A stretch of DNA of 64,000 bases, taken from assembly GCA_022747635.1 (NCBI GenBank), contig JAKTNV010000002.1, positions 106,515,369 to 106,579,368 on the forward strand, given 5' to 3'. The number at the start of each line of letters is the position of its first letter. The stretch's first letter is position 1. Positions 41,383 through 53,429 of the stretch are shown one piece after another. The stretch is from Hetaerina americana (Eukaryota > Arthropoda > Insecta > Odonata > Calopterygidae). Made by a program: the position numbers and the translations under genes. The notes beneath the pieces were generated by a model. That model did not search any database. It saw only the letters and a program-made list of their open reading frames with translations, and was not told the DNA's origin.

Positions 41383-41790
41383 CCCCCCCCCCTCCCCTTC
41401 GCCGATCCTTCCACTACGCCTCCCGTCTAAGAAGTTTCGACGCTTCGATCAACCGAGATAAAGAGCGCCCTTGTTCCGCCATCCACCACCCCACTGCAAT
41501 GCCCGCGTCCCCGTCCCCCGTAATCGCCCGCCCCTCGCGACGCCCTCCCACCTCCCCAGGAAGGGGTAATCTTTATTGCGTCGACTCTTACGTGCGGCCC
41601 TCGGGAGTGAGAGGTCGACCTTCCGGCCAGTCACGGCAGCACCCACGGGGGGAACTGGCATCAATGCCCTCCCACTATCTCCCTACGGCGGGAGGGACTC
41701 GCTCATTCCCCCAGGCCCTTGCCTGTGCGTCCCCGCTTCCCACATCCCAGCCCGTGGTCTCTTCTCCAACTTCGGTTCCCTCCATCTTTA
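41383..41790. other. Pyrimidine/CpG-rich patch
   Basis: Begins with a run of ten C (41383-41392) and continues C-rich with moderate CpG to about 41790. A 173-codon plus frame crosses it, but it overlaps a long minus frame and reads as Pro/Ser/Arg/Thr-rich low complexity with no domain that I recognise. Confidence 0.6.
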
Positions 41791-41869
41791 CTTCATGGGC
41801 TCTTCAGCGTCTTTGAGAGATTTTTGTGATATTTGGTTATTAAAATCCTTCCTCAACGCACAGTTGTGA

Positions 41870-44800
41870 GCAAAAAGGGCCGTGATATCGTGTGACGGAT
41901 AAGGATTGGTCATATGAAGAGGAAAGGTTATGAATCCCTCGAGATTCTCATGCTGTTCGTAGGGACTTAGGCATTGAGAGAATTATTTGAGTCTTATTGT
42001 AGTTAATAAAATAGGAAAAGTATAGCGTTGCAAATTTTTGCATGATTGTTTACGTACCTCGCGCATTAATGTCAGAGAATCTGTAAATGCTATGTAACGA
42101 ACAGTCTTGAGGTAAATTCATTTATAGGATGACCCTTTCAGATTGCATTCATCCGTCAGACGGAAGTCAACAGAATTGAAATTTGATTCAAACTCTGCTT
42201 AAATACTTGATCAAGGTACACCTCAGTAGCAATGCTCTCTGACAACTTACATTTCTTAGAGCCTTCATAAAAATCGCTGAAATCAGTCGGCGAATTTGTG
42301 TGGGCGTTATCGGCAGTCACTGTTAGTCATTTTTCTTTGAATATATTTTAGCATACTGCTTTGAATGTCATGCACGGTTGACAAAGGAAGTCGTAAAACA
42401 TGTTCACCCTCCAATTTTATGAAAATAACTCCTAAAGGCGAATAAGTGAATCCAAATTATAAAATTACGAAGCGTAAGGTCAGTTTTTATTGTGGCACTG
42501 CCAATTGCGCAAGTCTTATAGTAAGTTTTGTCGGAGCATTGTCTTGCAAGGGCTTGCCGATATCATTTCTCTTTAGGTACTCCCAGTTATTTGTGGAATC
42601 GAATTGTCTCGTGTTCCTCTTGCGTCTTCCGTGAATCGATGTCTCTCGCAAGGCTCTCGCAGCATTCGTCGAACTGTCTCCTGTCCCTCCTCAACCTCTT
42701 GCACCTCCATATTGTGCGCCGTCCTCGCATCTGCTCCTTCAATCCCTCGCCTAACCCTGCAGACGCCTGTCAAACTTTAATCGCTTCATCTCCAATCGAA
42801 CGCTCCGCCCGACTTGACTCTCCCACGTCTTCTCGCCGCTCCATTCTCGCTATTCTTATCATTTCTTTTTTAGAGCCATTGGCCTGTCCGCTTACATTTT
42901 TCTCTTTAGTATGTACTTCTGTAGTTGTGTATTACCTGCCCGGAAAATCTCTCTCCCTTTCCAGTGGAACGTTGCGAGACGGTGGAGGTTGTACGATTCT
43001 ACTGGATCATTACTGAAGTTGCACCCAATATTTTGTCGGCAGTCTCGCATTCCTAGTGTCTTCCCTGAAGGCGTGAGTGTGTCCCCCCTGCAGAGCAATG
43101 AAATGGAGGAAGTCATGACATGTTCCCGAATGTTTGCATTCTATCAGTGGACAAAATTATGTTAGCGACTTAAGGCATGAAATTGAGAGGGCGCGTATTT
43201 GCGCTACTTCGTTTAAAGCAGGTCAAAAAAGTTCGCATTATTTAAATGAGTAGCTGATTGTCGATTGGTGGAAAATAGTCGCTGTGATTAATGCTGTCTT
43301 CACCCTGAATTTGCATTATCGTTTGAAACGGAACTGCGCTTAAAAACTTCGTCATCATCATACCGCAGAACCTGTATTTATGTAAAAATAAATGTACAGT
43401 TTGTACAATCTAACTGAAATTTGTGTATTCAGTTTAAGTGTTCAAAGAAGTCCTCGTAGAAAAAGGTCCCAATGAAGAAGATGGCCCTTCAAAGGAGACG
43501 TAAGAATATTTAGTACCGGAATGTTTGTTAACGTGGCAACGCAAGACATTCGTCGAGAGCAGGAGTTGAAGGAATTCAAATACGTACTAACGAGGATGAA
43601 AAACGCATTCCCACGGGAGGGTATCGGCGTATTTTCGTCAATGAGAGGCGGTGAAAATGTGATCATAAAGAGTCTCCTCGTTCGCTCCCACGCTTTGGCA
43701 TCCTCTTTCCAGGAACTAAGGCATTCCTAAATTCGCATGCTAATTGCCACCATGTTTTTATTTTAATAATTTACGTCGTAACTAAGCACGGCATTCGTTC
43801 AAATAGTGTATCCCCAAAATGCTTTATTCTTGGTGAAAGGCCTTAAGTTTTTAAAAAGAGTAATCTTAATTTTTATTCCGAGTGTCAACTGAAGAAGTAA
43901 GGAGAGTGGTCATCCATTCATGGTCGTGGATATGATTTTTTTTTTTTTTTAGTTTTCTCCTCGCGTGTGACCTCCTTAATCTCTGTCCATTTTCGTTGCA
44001 TTTAATTTTCCGGGCCTCTTTCCTATTCTCCTTCCCTTCCGCGCCCTCCTGTCCTGTCTTCCTCGTGTGTTTGTTTACTCTCCGCGCCGCCTTCTCTCTC
44101 TCCCCTTTATCCACCCGTTCCCGAGATGTTGCTTACCACCTACTCCATTAATGCGTCGTGTGTTTTGCATTCCCTCTCACATTCGTGAGAAGCTGAAGGG
44201 TAAAAATTGCGCCGTCGCTGCTGATTTTTAGATTGTTATGCCGGCGGTGGTTAAAACCACGCATCTGAAAGCATAAAGCGTAATTGCGAGCTTTAGACAC
44301 TAATGAAATTTAATGTATCTTCTCTCACCAGTGATCCCGCTGAATTTTGTACATCTTCGGTTTAGGTTTAAAGATAACTTTTAATGCAAATTTTAATTGA
44401 GTATTTAAGTTAGTAATTATTTTTATGTAATCATCTAGCTTTCCTTATTTCATAATGGACTCTCAGGCTCCTTCTTTCTATCAAAAATGCCATTGTGCAC
44501 GAAATGATCTATCCAAACATTTTTCTCCTTCCATTTCTTAAGTTTTTGCTAGTTCAATAAACTCTGCACAAGTATTTGTAGTGTTTTCAATGCTTTTGTG
44601 GGAGACTATTTACGATAGATTATTTTTCTTTATACTCTTGATTTCCTTAGTTTTTCTATGTGGTTTTGTAGCGGTCCTCTTATTGGTTGAGATTTGACGT
44701 TCTATTAAAAAATAATTGCTCCTGATGTAGATGGAATGTTATTCTACTATCCAGAATTATTTGCGTATTGATTTCAAGGAAATGTTAGCGGTACCACAGG

Positions 44801-45025
44801 CTATTTTATAAATATAATATTATCTCCTTTACCTCGTTATTAATATCTAAAATGTTCGGTTTTTCCGATATTTTAGTTGAAAAAATATTTCTTTGATGTA
44901 TCTCCATCTAACTTGTTATTTACCAAGAGAATTCAAGATAGGAAACGAAACAAATTGGACTGATACTTCGCTGATCGCAGGATAAGAGATCATGAAATTA
45001 TTTTACTCTCCGACGGACGATATAT
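41870..45025. other. Non-coding stretch
   Basis: No supported gene. A 162-codon frame at 42528-43016 is crossed by a minus frame and shows no recognisable motif. A T-run of 15 at 43936-43950 and a CT-rich segment at 43965-44110 are the only low-complexity items. Confidence 0.55.
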
Positions 45026-45032
45026 ATGTGTA

Positions 45033-45158
<126 letters not shown>

Positions 45159-45639
45159 TTATTGTAAGAAACTCTTCAGCTCATACTGAACAGTTGGCGG
45201 TAATTTCCTCTGTGGATTTCATGCTTGGTAAACTGCACGACATGCGAAACTCTCTGGCTTTAAATAGTTACATTCGACATACTTTCAGGAAACCCCCATC
45301 TCGAGGAAAGTATGTTTTTTTATGAATCCCTACTTCCATCTGGTATTTATCTTTTCTTTGCTGGAAATATTCTAAGACGTAATGCAATCCTAGTTTTTTT
45401 TAACTTATCCCCGGTCGTTAGTATTATTTTTATCTGAAAAGAAAATGTTTCCAGTTCGATAGTAATTGAGTGCCGTGGTTTCCCTCGTCTGCTTGTGAAC
45501 ATTTGAAATGTTTCGCTCGTTAGAGTGGTAAAGAGCGAGATTTAGTTGGCTAATCGATTCAAGCCAACACGACTTAATTATTTTTTCCGTTTTCTTGTCA
45601 ACTTTTCGCGCGCGGGCGTTGGAGTGCACTCGCCGCTCG

Positions 45640-45960
45640 GTGAAATTCAATTTATTAGGGCCGAGTCCCACCGTCTTGTCTCCTTCCTCTCCTCCGTCTC
45701 GGTGTCCGCCTCCCCTCCCGACTGCCCCCTACCCCCTCACCATCACGTGGAGCCCGTCGTCCAAGGGGCCGAGAGCCCTCGTCGGGTCTCAAAGTCCGGT
45801 TCTTGGACGCCGAAGCTCAGCCTGTGCCATTGCACCGGTCCCCCTCGACTCTTCTTCGCATTTTAATCCATCCCCTTTTCCGATTTCCCGCCCCCCCTTT
45901 CCGCTCTCCACTTCCCTTCCCCCTTCGCTGCTTCCACCCCTCCATAACCCTCCCGCTTAG
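45640..45960. other. Pyrimidine/CpG-rich patch
   Basis: C/T-rich plus-strand block, densest at 45690-45740 and 45870-45955, with CpG-rich flanks from 45605. Overlapping frames of 100-120 codons in two phases are low complexity. Confidence 0.65.
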
Positions 45961-46079
45961 GTTGGGCAATTCATCTTCCCTGTCTTCCCATATTTCTTCT
46001 TGCTTCGGCCGTTGTCATTCCGAATACGGGAGCGAAACTGTCGCAAGGATCCGAAAATATCCGCTACAGTGAAATTAGA

Positions 46080-46760
46080 ATGAAACTTTTGAGGGATAAG
46101 AATATTTTTCTCTGTACTTTTTCCCACATTTAAATCGGTTCTGGAAGTGCTGTGGCAGCTGGGGTCACGTATGCTGTAATCGAAGAAAATATGGAGAAAT
46201 AAAAGAACATGCCTGGCCCGAAGAGGTGTTCGGGGCCGTGGCAATTCAGTCATTTAGACCTGCGCGTTATTAAACGTGTGTGCTATCGGTTTCGGACGTG
46301 TTGTGTTAGGGCAAATAAAGGCTAGTAGTAATAAAGGCTAGTAGTAATAAAGGCTGAGGTTGTTAAAATATTTGATATATACTACAACCGGTTAATTATT
46401 TTTGTGGTTAAGTGTGTGTAATGGTTTCCTAGGCGAGCTGTCATGGTTAGGCCGCGAAAAGTAGCGAATTCTAGTGCTATTCCGATTTCCATCGTGGTTT
46501 TGTGTGGTGGGACTTCCGTCGGATGCCAAGTCAGGAGGTCGTCCATAAGCCATGAAAAGCGTTTGATGTTAAATGGGCGGCCGCGGCTGATATTTCGTTG
46601 TGCATATTGCATTAGGGAGGAAGTGTTCATATAAGATGAAACAACTGATCCTACATGAGGCATTTTAGATTTTCCAGGAAGCTATTGCTCTTCGGATGGT
46701 TCAAGTTGTAACTAAAATATTTTTGCAGGACCAGTGTAATGCGTTTAGTTTTTGACTCAC
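46080..46760. other. Non-coding stretch
   Basis: No supported gene. It holds only the 16-bp minisatellite at 46314. Confidence 0.6.
46314..46355. repeat. 16-bp tandem repeat, 2.6 copies
   Basis: Two exact copies of the 16-mer AATAAAGGCTAGTAGT (46314-46329 and 46330-46345) are followed by the first ten bases of a third. Confidence 0.95.
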
Positions 46761-46768
46761 ATTATTCT

Positions 46769-46900
46769 GCCAGGGAAAGGCATTAACCCTCCTACCCTGA
46801 TGTGTGAATTTCGCACGCCGTCGGACTAGATACTTGGTGAATTCTACCATCACCTACCAAGCCGACCTTCGAGTTGTTACTGTGTGTTATGGTTTATTTG
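46769..46900 (+). mobile_element. 5'-truncated copy of the SINE at 62.8 kb
   Basis: This segment aligns by eye with the 3' half of the SINE at 62827-63103. Both share CCTGATGTGTGAATTTC, then CACGCC/GCGCCGT, ACTAGGTGAGCTCTACC-like and ACCGATCTTCGGGTTG-like blocks, ending in TGTTRTGGTTTTATT-like sequence. The tRNA head is absent. Scattered substitutions indicate an older copy. No target duplication is evident because the 5' boundary is unclear. Confidence 0.85.
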
Positions 46901-47524
46901 CAGTGCAGTTTAGAAGAGGAAATAAGTGTGTCGGGAAGACTTTTACTTTCCTGTATTTTACCTAGCTTAGTTACGATAATCAGTTCTCGGTGAACAAAAT
47001 ATTAACCATTAAATATGAATACATATCGACGGGATAATCAGGTAATGATATCGAAATTCGGTGTTAGGTTTAAAAACGAGCAAATAACGCTGCGGGAGGT
47101 AGGGTTAAAATTAACAAAAAACGGGACGTGGTTAATTGGTAACCCCAGAGTAGGTCCATATTCTTCTACCTTAACCAGTCTGCCAGGGTCTCTCCACATT
47201 ATTGCATTCTCTCTCTTACTTACAGCGACTATAGTTCATATTACTGGTCGGCACTGATTACTAAATGCCCCGTAGTTAATTGTGTGATCGACCGCAGCTG
47301 TCGTGATCGTTCAGCAATCGCTGCAGCAGAATACACTCGCGTTTTTTCTGTCTGCTCCTCCTGTACCCGTGTAGGGATTTGATCATACCTACAGCAGCCA
47401 AAGTGGGCTGCCAGAGTGACCCATCCCGGCGTAGTCAGTATACATTATCCAATTCGGAGGCTGGCTAAAGTCTGCTCGCGGCCGTTTCAAACACAGTGAG
47501 TGTAGTAAAGGAGTAAAGCGAGTG

Positions 47525-48030
47525 CATCTTCTTTCTCTCAGTCCACTGAATCCTGTATTCACCCAACCTCTATCGCACCTGCTCGGCGGCCCTCGCCCAT
47601 CTTCAGCCGTCAACTCCTCCCCCTTCCTTCCCGCCCTCCTCTCCGCTCGCGCGGTCTCCGCCAAAGATTCGCGCCATCCCCGCATCCCACCCCGTGCACC
47701 ACCACCCCCCGTTCGCTCGCCCTCCCTCACTCATGTCAGCCCTCGACCAACTAGCCACCCCCACCTCTCTCTCATGCTCGTGTGCTCGCGGAATGGGGTT
47801 ATCTGTGAAAGTCCCCTCCTCCTTCGCCTCCCCCTTCGCCTCCCCCTAACTCGTCTTCCCTCCTCTCGGCTTTTTTCTACCCTTCCCGATCTCTCCCTCT
47901 CTTTATTTCCTCTCTCCCACCTCTCTACCCCCTCTCCATTCCCCTCGGAAGCCCTAGATGCAAGCGTGGCGGGGAATCTCCGTGGGCTTCGTCCTTGTCT
48001 GCTTCTAGCGTCGCGTGGACTCGCCTAACG
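47525..48030. other. Pyrimidine-rich patch
   Basis: About 500 bp C/T-rich on the plus strand, including a local duplication of CCTTCGCCTCCCC near 47821-47850. The 168-codon plus frame across it is Pro/Ser/Leu-rich and overlaps a minus frame, so I do not call a gene. Confidence 0.65.
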
Positions 48031-48874
48031 GTTTTTTTTCTCTCTTCGTGGCACTCACTCGCACATGTGGTAATTAATGAGATCATATTCAAGAAATCGA
48101 TAAGTGGCCGTGATGGAATTAACCAGCAAGCAAGAGATGGCTTTGATTTTCGACGGAAGTAAACAGCTTTCCTTTCTGCAGACTGCAGAGGAGCTGGTCA
48201 GTTTGGTGGTGTAGGCCTGAAATCGGTTAAAATTGATGTAATTTTCATTCATCGTTTATGTGGGTTGATATGTGTAACACAGTCCATTCTCTCAAAGTTC
48301 AAAAATGTCAAAATCAGTGTTTCTTGGGGTATATATTTATCAAAATCTTTGAATTTTATTTTACGAATGAAGTCATACAATTTGTTTCAAAATTACGTTA
48401 ATTGACTTTAATTTTTAGATAAAATTCAGTGGAAAAGTTTTAATTTTCCACAATTCACCATGAAGTTCCATAAAATTGAAGCTAGTACCATATAATTCAA
48501 TAACATTGGTGACTTATCATTGGAAGAAACATCCATTTTTATATTTGATTTCACCGAATAAGTATTACTCCCGTTCCGATGCTTTTTCGGCTATCCTAAT
48601 TTCAAATTTGGTGTGCATGGGACAATCATTGAAATAACCGTGATCTAGGTCATAGGGTTACAGGGAGGCTGAGTTGTCCTCATGGCTGATCTAATCTTCT
48701 TGAAAACAGTGGTTCAGTCTTGCGTATATATCATAATTTGTGGATGTCATTGTTACCGCTGTAAAAATAGATTTTGGTGAACATTTGGAATGGAAGCTTT
48801 AGCTAACCCTATATATTGATTTACCAACTTAAGAAACCGTACGTAATGTGAAATTTAGTATGATTTTATTTGTA

Positions 48875-49045
48875 TTTTTTTTTTAATATCTTGATTCCAA
48901 AATACTTCCTTTGTCTGCCGTAGAGTCTTCCTGAAGATGAACCTCTAAAGTTGGTTAAACGCGTTTGCCATAGTCGGGACTCGAACCCTCGTCCTTAAAC
49001 TTAGCACGTAAACGTAATAACCACGCTGTTAACCCGTATGCCAAC
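48875..49045 (-). mobile_element. tRNA-derived SINE, minus strand, A-tailed
   Basis: On the minus strand the element begins near 49045 with a tRNA-like head (GGCATACGGGTTAACAGCG as D-arm/A-box region). GGTTCGAGTCC (plus 48977-48987) is an exact match to the B-box consensus. About 90 bp of unique body follow, ending in a run of ten A (plus 48875-48884). The AT-rich flanks ATTTTATT (48863-48870) and ATTTTAATT (49046-49054) could be a decayed target duplication. Head, body and A-tail in the correct order support a SINE of a different family from the other two. Confidence 0.7.
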
Positions 49046-49172
49046 ATTTTAATTCCCTATGGCACATTTTTGAAGAGGGTTGAATTGTACGAACAAAAGC
49101 TGTGTGCTGAACACTCGTTATATCTAAAAAGAACGCATAATACTCGGGTACTTCCAGCCACTTGTTCGCAAA

Positions 49173-49188
49173 GAAGCGAGCTCGCTTC
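49173..49188. other. Perfect 16-bp palindrome
   Basis: GAAGCGAGCTCGCTTC is perfectly self-complementary with no spacer. Dimeric factor binding or chance are both possible. Confidence 0.8.
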
Positions 49189-49456
49189 GTATTTTATTTA
49201 TTGATCAAAACACGACCCACCTCATGAAATATCTTTCGCTGTATTTACTCTCACTCTCCTTCTCGCAAACCCTTGTGGTGGACACGCCCTCTCCGGAGGT
49301 CAAAACAGGTCTTTCTGAGAGGTTTTACTGATCTGTCATTCGCATATTTTGTTCTTCCATCCGCCCGCGTAAGGTTATCGTGGCCTTCTTATTAAACCTG
49401 GTTCGACTCGCTGAATCATCATCCGAAAGCTTAGATTAGTGTGGGATTGACCTGCA

Positions 49457-49462
49457 TGTGTG

Positions 49463-49512
<50 letters not shown>
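49457..49512. repeat. (TG)/(TA)n microsatellite
   Basis: A short GTGTGTATATG lead-in is followed by about 22 TA repeats. The minus-strand Ile-Tyr frame here is an artefact. Confidence 0.95.
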
Positions 49513-49513
<1 letters not shown>

Positions 49514-49519
49514 TTTACA

Positions 49520-51170
49520 CATTAAGAGGGGTGGTACGTATAGAATGCAATGAGATTTGGTTGTAAAGGTGCAACAGGGCAACTTAGAAGAGAAGAAACA
49601 TTTTGGTGTGCTTCCCACGACATTCTTCTTTCACGAGAACTTGTTGGTAATGTGGTGATCAAAATTTAGTGGAATATTTTTTATACAAATATTAATTTTC
49701 ATTTTTAAAGTGTTAAATAAATTGACTTTTTAATCATTAAAGCAGCAAGGGTCACAGGAGTTGTGCCGTTTTTGTTTCTCTTTTTCATTTCCTCATATGC
49801 GTATTTCTAGTCACGTGTGTAGGTGCGTTACCGTGTGGCGATCATGAGTAATTAAACATTTGGCATGTAATCACTTATACAACAATTTTAAGTTATAATG
49901 ATTATGACAAAAAACGTAACGTGTCACTTTCGAGGCAATCTTTTAGCGATCAGTATGCAGTTTTTCCCCTTAAAATTGGTACGCAGGGGCATTTGATTGG
50001 TTGGGAGGTAAAAGGGATGCGGTTAAGGGTGAGCTACTTATTATTTAATAACCCTAAAGTAATCTCTACGAAGATGATTAAATGAAGGAAGTTTTTTTTA
50101 TTCCGAGGGGTTTAGAGATATTCTATCTTTATAGACGATATAAGGCCGGTTTAATTGAAATGGCGTGTCTTGTTTCGGTAAGGGCTGGGAGTTGTTCGTT
50201 GTGGACTGTCAGATATGCATAGGTAGGGGGGTGCCATTCCCCAAGGTGGTATGGAGTGATCGCCACAAAGGTTGCGCCCAAAGGTGGTCCTATGCTCCGA
50301 GGTATGCGCATCAAATTGCATTTGATTAGGGAATATGGAGAAGGTTGGTGATGTTATTTCAGGTTCGTCGCCAGGTGCCTCGGGATGCGTCGAGCTTGCG
50401 GTTATTCGTCCACGCGAACCATCTGCGTTCACGTATTCGTAATTAGTTTATAATTATATATTACTCAATTTTGATGATATCCAACAGTTGACCGTAATTT
50501 ATTGGTTGAGAGATGGTTTTACTTTTTGTTGCAATCCAGTGATTTATTTTAAAATTTCAAGACTTCTTATGCAATAACTTAAGTTGATGTATGCAAAACT
50601 TTCTATTAAGCGTTTTTCTATTTTCTATTGTCTGATTACATAAAAACCATAGTGAAGGAACTTGAGAGTGAAATTTGGCATTGTCGTGAATTGCAAGGAA
50701 CAAAGGTTTATATGGCAAAAAGCTATGTCCTACAAATTTGAAACGCCAAGTTTTTAGCTGCTACACCTTTGTGTTTTCTTCCGCGGCTTTGGGAAGAAAT
50801 TTTGGAACCATATAGCGTCCTCTACAAACCGGTTGGTTTGATTCATCCTTATTCGGTGGCTTTAAAAATTTTAACTTTTACCAGTTACCACGTATTTCGC
50901 ACTATCGAGTCCAAAACACGATAAATAGTTCAACTATCGTTTCGCCGTAGTTTTCCCCATGTGCACTTCGTCCTTCCACAAGTGGTGGGGACGGACGAAG
51001 GCTGTAATCACTTTCACGCTTTAGGGTACCGAGCCTTGACCTATTGTCGAAAGAAAGTGTACTCCCTTGCCAGCGTGTTAATCGCTTCCCCGGAGCAAAC
51101 TAAAGCCGTGAGCGAGTTCATAAAAGCATGGGGATGTGGAAGGGACGATAAAGGCGTAGGTTGAGCGGTT
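49520..51170. other. AT-rich non-coding stretch
   Basis: No supported gene, RNA or repeat. Overlapping minus frames at 50129-50432 have no recognisable motif. Confidence 0.6.
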
Positions 51171-51179
51171 GGTTTTATT

Positions 51180-51545
51180 TGTTGCCCTGTGGTAGCTCGT
51201 GTGGAGCGGATGTGAGAGGGAGGAACGAGAGGAGGCCGACCCATCCGTCGGGTGCGGCGGGAGTGGGCGGTGCGCGAAAATTCCGCCTGACGAGGGTGCA
51301 GACGGGCAGGTTGCGGGGGCGCACTTCGCCGGAAGGTGGCGGGGCTCGCGGGAGGAGATCGAGGCAGGTTGACGGCGGAGATCTATCTGCGAGGGGGCAA
51401 ATGGGGGAGGTGCGTAAGGGAGGGAAGAGTGGTGTCCGCCTGGAGGGGGAGCCGATAATTGGGTGCTTGTTTGCCGTGTTCCACCGCCACCCACACCCAT
51501 TTTATCCTCGTTTTGGGCAATCTCAGCCCCGCGGCCCCTCCTATT
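51180..51545. other. Purine/CpG-rich patch
   Basis: G/A-rich on the plus strand, the opposite skew to most patches, with dense CpG at 51290-51360. Long frames exist on both strands (133 plus, 166 minus) over the same bases, both low complexity. Confidence 0.65.
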
Positions 51546-51599
51546 CATCCTTACTTCTATGATTCGTCTCGAGGGCATCAGGGTATCACGGCAGTCTGT

Positions 51600-52220
51600 G
51601 TTTTTGTCTTCTCTTTCCCGTTGGGTGGGTGAACATTAGTTAATTTTGTAATGCGGGGAATTGCATGACTGGGAAAAATATTTGGTGAGGACCAGGTATA
51701 AAACTGAGTATTTTATTTCAAAGACATAGGTCCCCTTCGTGTAAGAAGTTTTAAATTTCATTCTTTGTTGGTCTGTTAATATTTTTCGAGGAAATGTGTA
51801 ACTTTTTCGTAAATTTAAAATAACCGCGACGATAATGAAATGAAATTCAAGTGTAAGCTAAAGTATGGTGTCAATGTTTCAGAACCATTCTTCGAGGGTG
51901 TAGTTTTTGCAATAAAGCCATTATTTTAGAACCCCTATTGCTTCACGGTGCGTTATATATCACAAGCGTATGACGTTGAATGTCATCACCTATTTGTTAT
52001 GTACGAAATTCAGTAAAATAAGTGTGCCTTTCCATTTGTATCTTCCCTCGTACTCTCCTTTGATCTTTTACTTTGACGAAGATCAAATGAGAGAGTCTGT
52101 CGGCTCTACCGTGTATGATATTTTGTGCTAAAATTCCTCCACAGTGCACCTAACCCCCGCTTTGAAATGGTAAATTCTTCTGCGCGCATCTAGTCGTCAT
52201 TGAGACTTCATTTATACGCC
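51600..52220. other. AT-rich non-coding stretch
   Basis: I see nothing recognisable. Confidence 0.6.
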
Positions 52221-52229
52221 CCAGCCTGG

Positions 52230-52465
52230 GCTTGCACCCCCCCCCCCTCCCCCGTGGCTTCCTGGTCGCTGAGAAAGAAAAGGGTGTCTCCATTCACCTG
52301 TCGGCGCAACTTCTCGGAGAGCCCTTGAAAAATATCCCTGTCGACTACCCTAAATGCTCCGCTAGAATCCAGGTTCGCCCCATTTCCCCATTTCCGAATC
52401 TCCACCTCTCCCACGTCATCGCCTCATTTTTTTATTTCTCTTTACCCCCCCTCCTCCCATTCTTC
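52230..52465. other. Pyrimidine-rich patch with poly(C)
   Basis: Two CT-rich blocks (52230-52260 with a run of 11 C at 52237-52247, and 52375-52465) flank a less biased centre. Confidence 0.65.
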
Positions 52466-53159
52466 AACAATCGAAAGTTGAAGTAGGCGATTCCGATTCG
52501 ATTAATTCCAAAATCGATTATTTTCAGGCGATTTTCAAACTATTAGGGGATAATTTTGTTTTGATCTGATTTGTTTCATCCGGATTATTCTACCCATATT
52601 TTTCCGCGAAATTCTGAATCAAGTTCAAATAACACGCATGATCGGCGTTTTGCGCGCTTTACCGCTCTTCCTGAATAAGTGCCTCAGGCCAGATTCGATA
52701 TCATTATCGGTAGTTTATCTGTTAAAGGTAAATATAGACCGCCCATAACAAGTATGGCGTTCGTATTACTTGTCGCAATGACTGCCTTCCATCTGAACTC
52801 GTTTGCCCTACATCATTTCCTTCTGTTCCAAGCACACCTTCACCTGCCTTCATGTTTTGCAGCAAGCCTATTCCTCACCCAACAATTTTCCTTCAAATGG
52901 GGCCTTTAACATCCCAATCTCAGTACGTACGTGAATTTCATGCCTCAAATATTTATCATCCCCTATCATTTTCAAACTTCATCGTTTGTCTTCCTCTCAT
53001 CCATTATTTCTCCTTCTATCCCACACCCATAGCTCTAAATCTTGATTCGATGCCTTTAGATTTCAGGAGTATAAGTGTATGTGCGAATCGAACCAGGTGA
53101 TACGGTTCGATTCATCGAATCGAGTCGCCCATCTCTAGTGGGAAGGTGTGTTTACCTCC

Positions 53160-53360
53160 TAGCCCTTGTTTTCTGACGTCCCCCCCCCCGTCTCCCAACC
53201 CTTTCGCCTTGCCCTCTTTAGAGATACGGGAGTCGTCCTCGACGTCCTTTTGTTTATCTCTGACGAACGGTCGGGCCAAAGAGTGGGCGAAATTTCATTT
53301 TCGTCGCCCCCATTTGGCGAATTTGCCGCGTCCTTCTCTCCACACCCGCCCCTCGCCCTC
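53160..53360. other. Pyrimidine-rich patch with poly(C)
   Basis: Begins with ten C at 53180-53189 and continues C/T-rich with some CpG to about 53360. Frames in two phases and on both strands overlap. Confidence 0.6.
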
Positions 53361-53429
53361 TCTTGCGTTCGAAATGTTACCACGATCCTTCAGATTGTGT
53401 GCGAACCCTTGCGGTAAATGACGTCTTCA

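Noticed and set aside
41295..41816. 173-codon plus frame
   Set aside because: Crosses a poly(C) and CT-rich patch; composition explains its length.
42528..43016. 162-codon plus frame
   Set aside because: Less biased than the others, but it has no recognisable motif and overlaps frames in other phases.
43936..43950. T15 run as tail of a minus-strand retroelement
   Set aside because: No tRNA-like head, target duplication or repeated body could be identified upstream on the minus strand.
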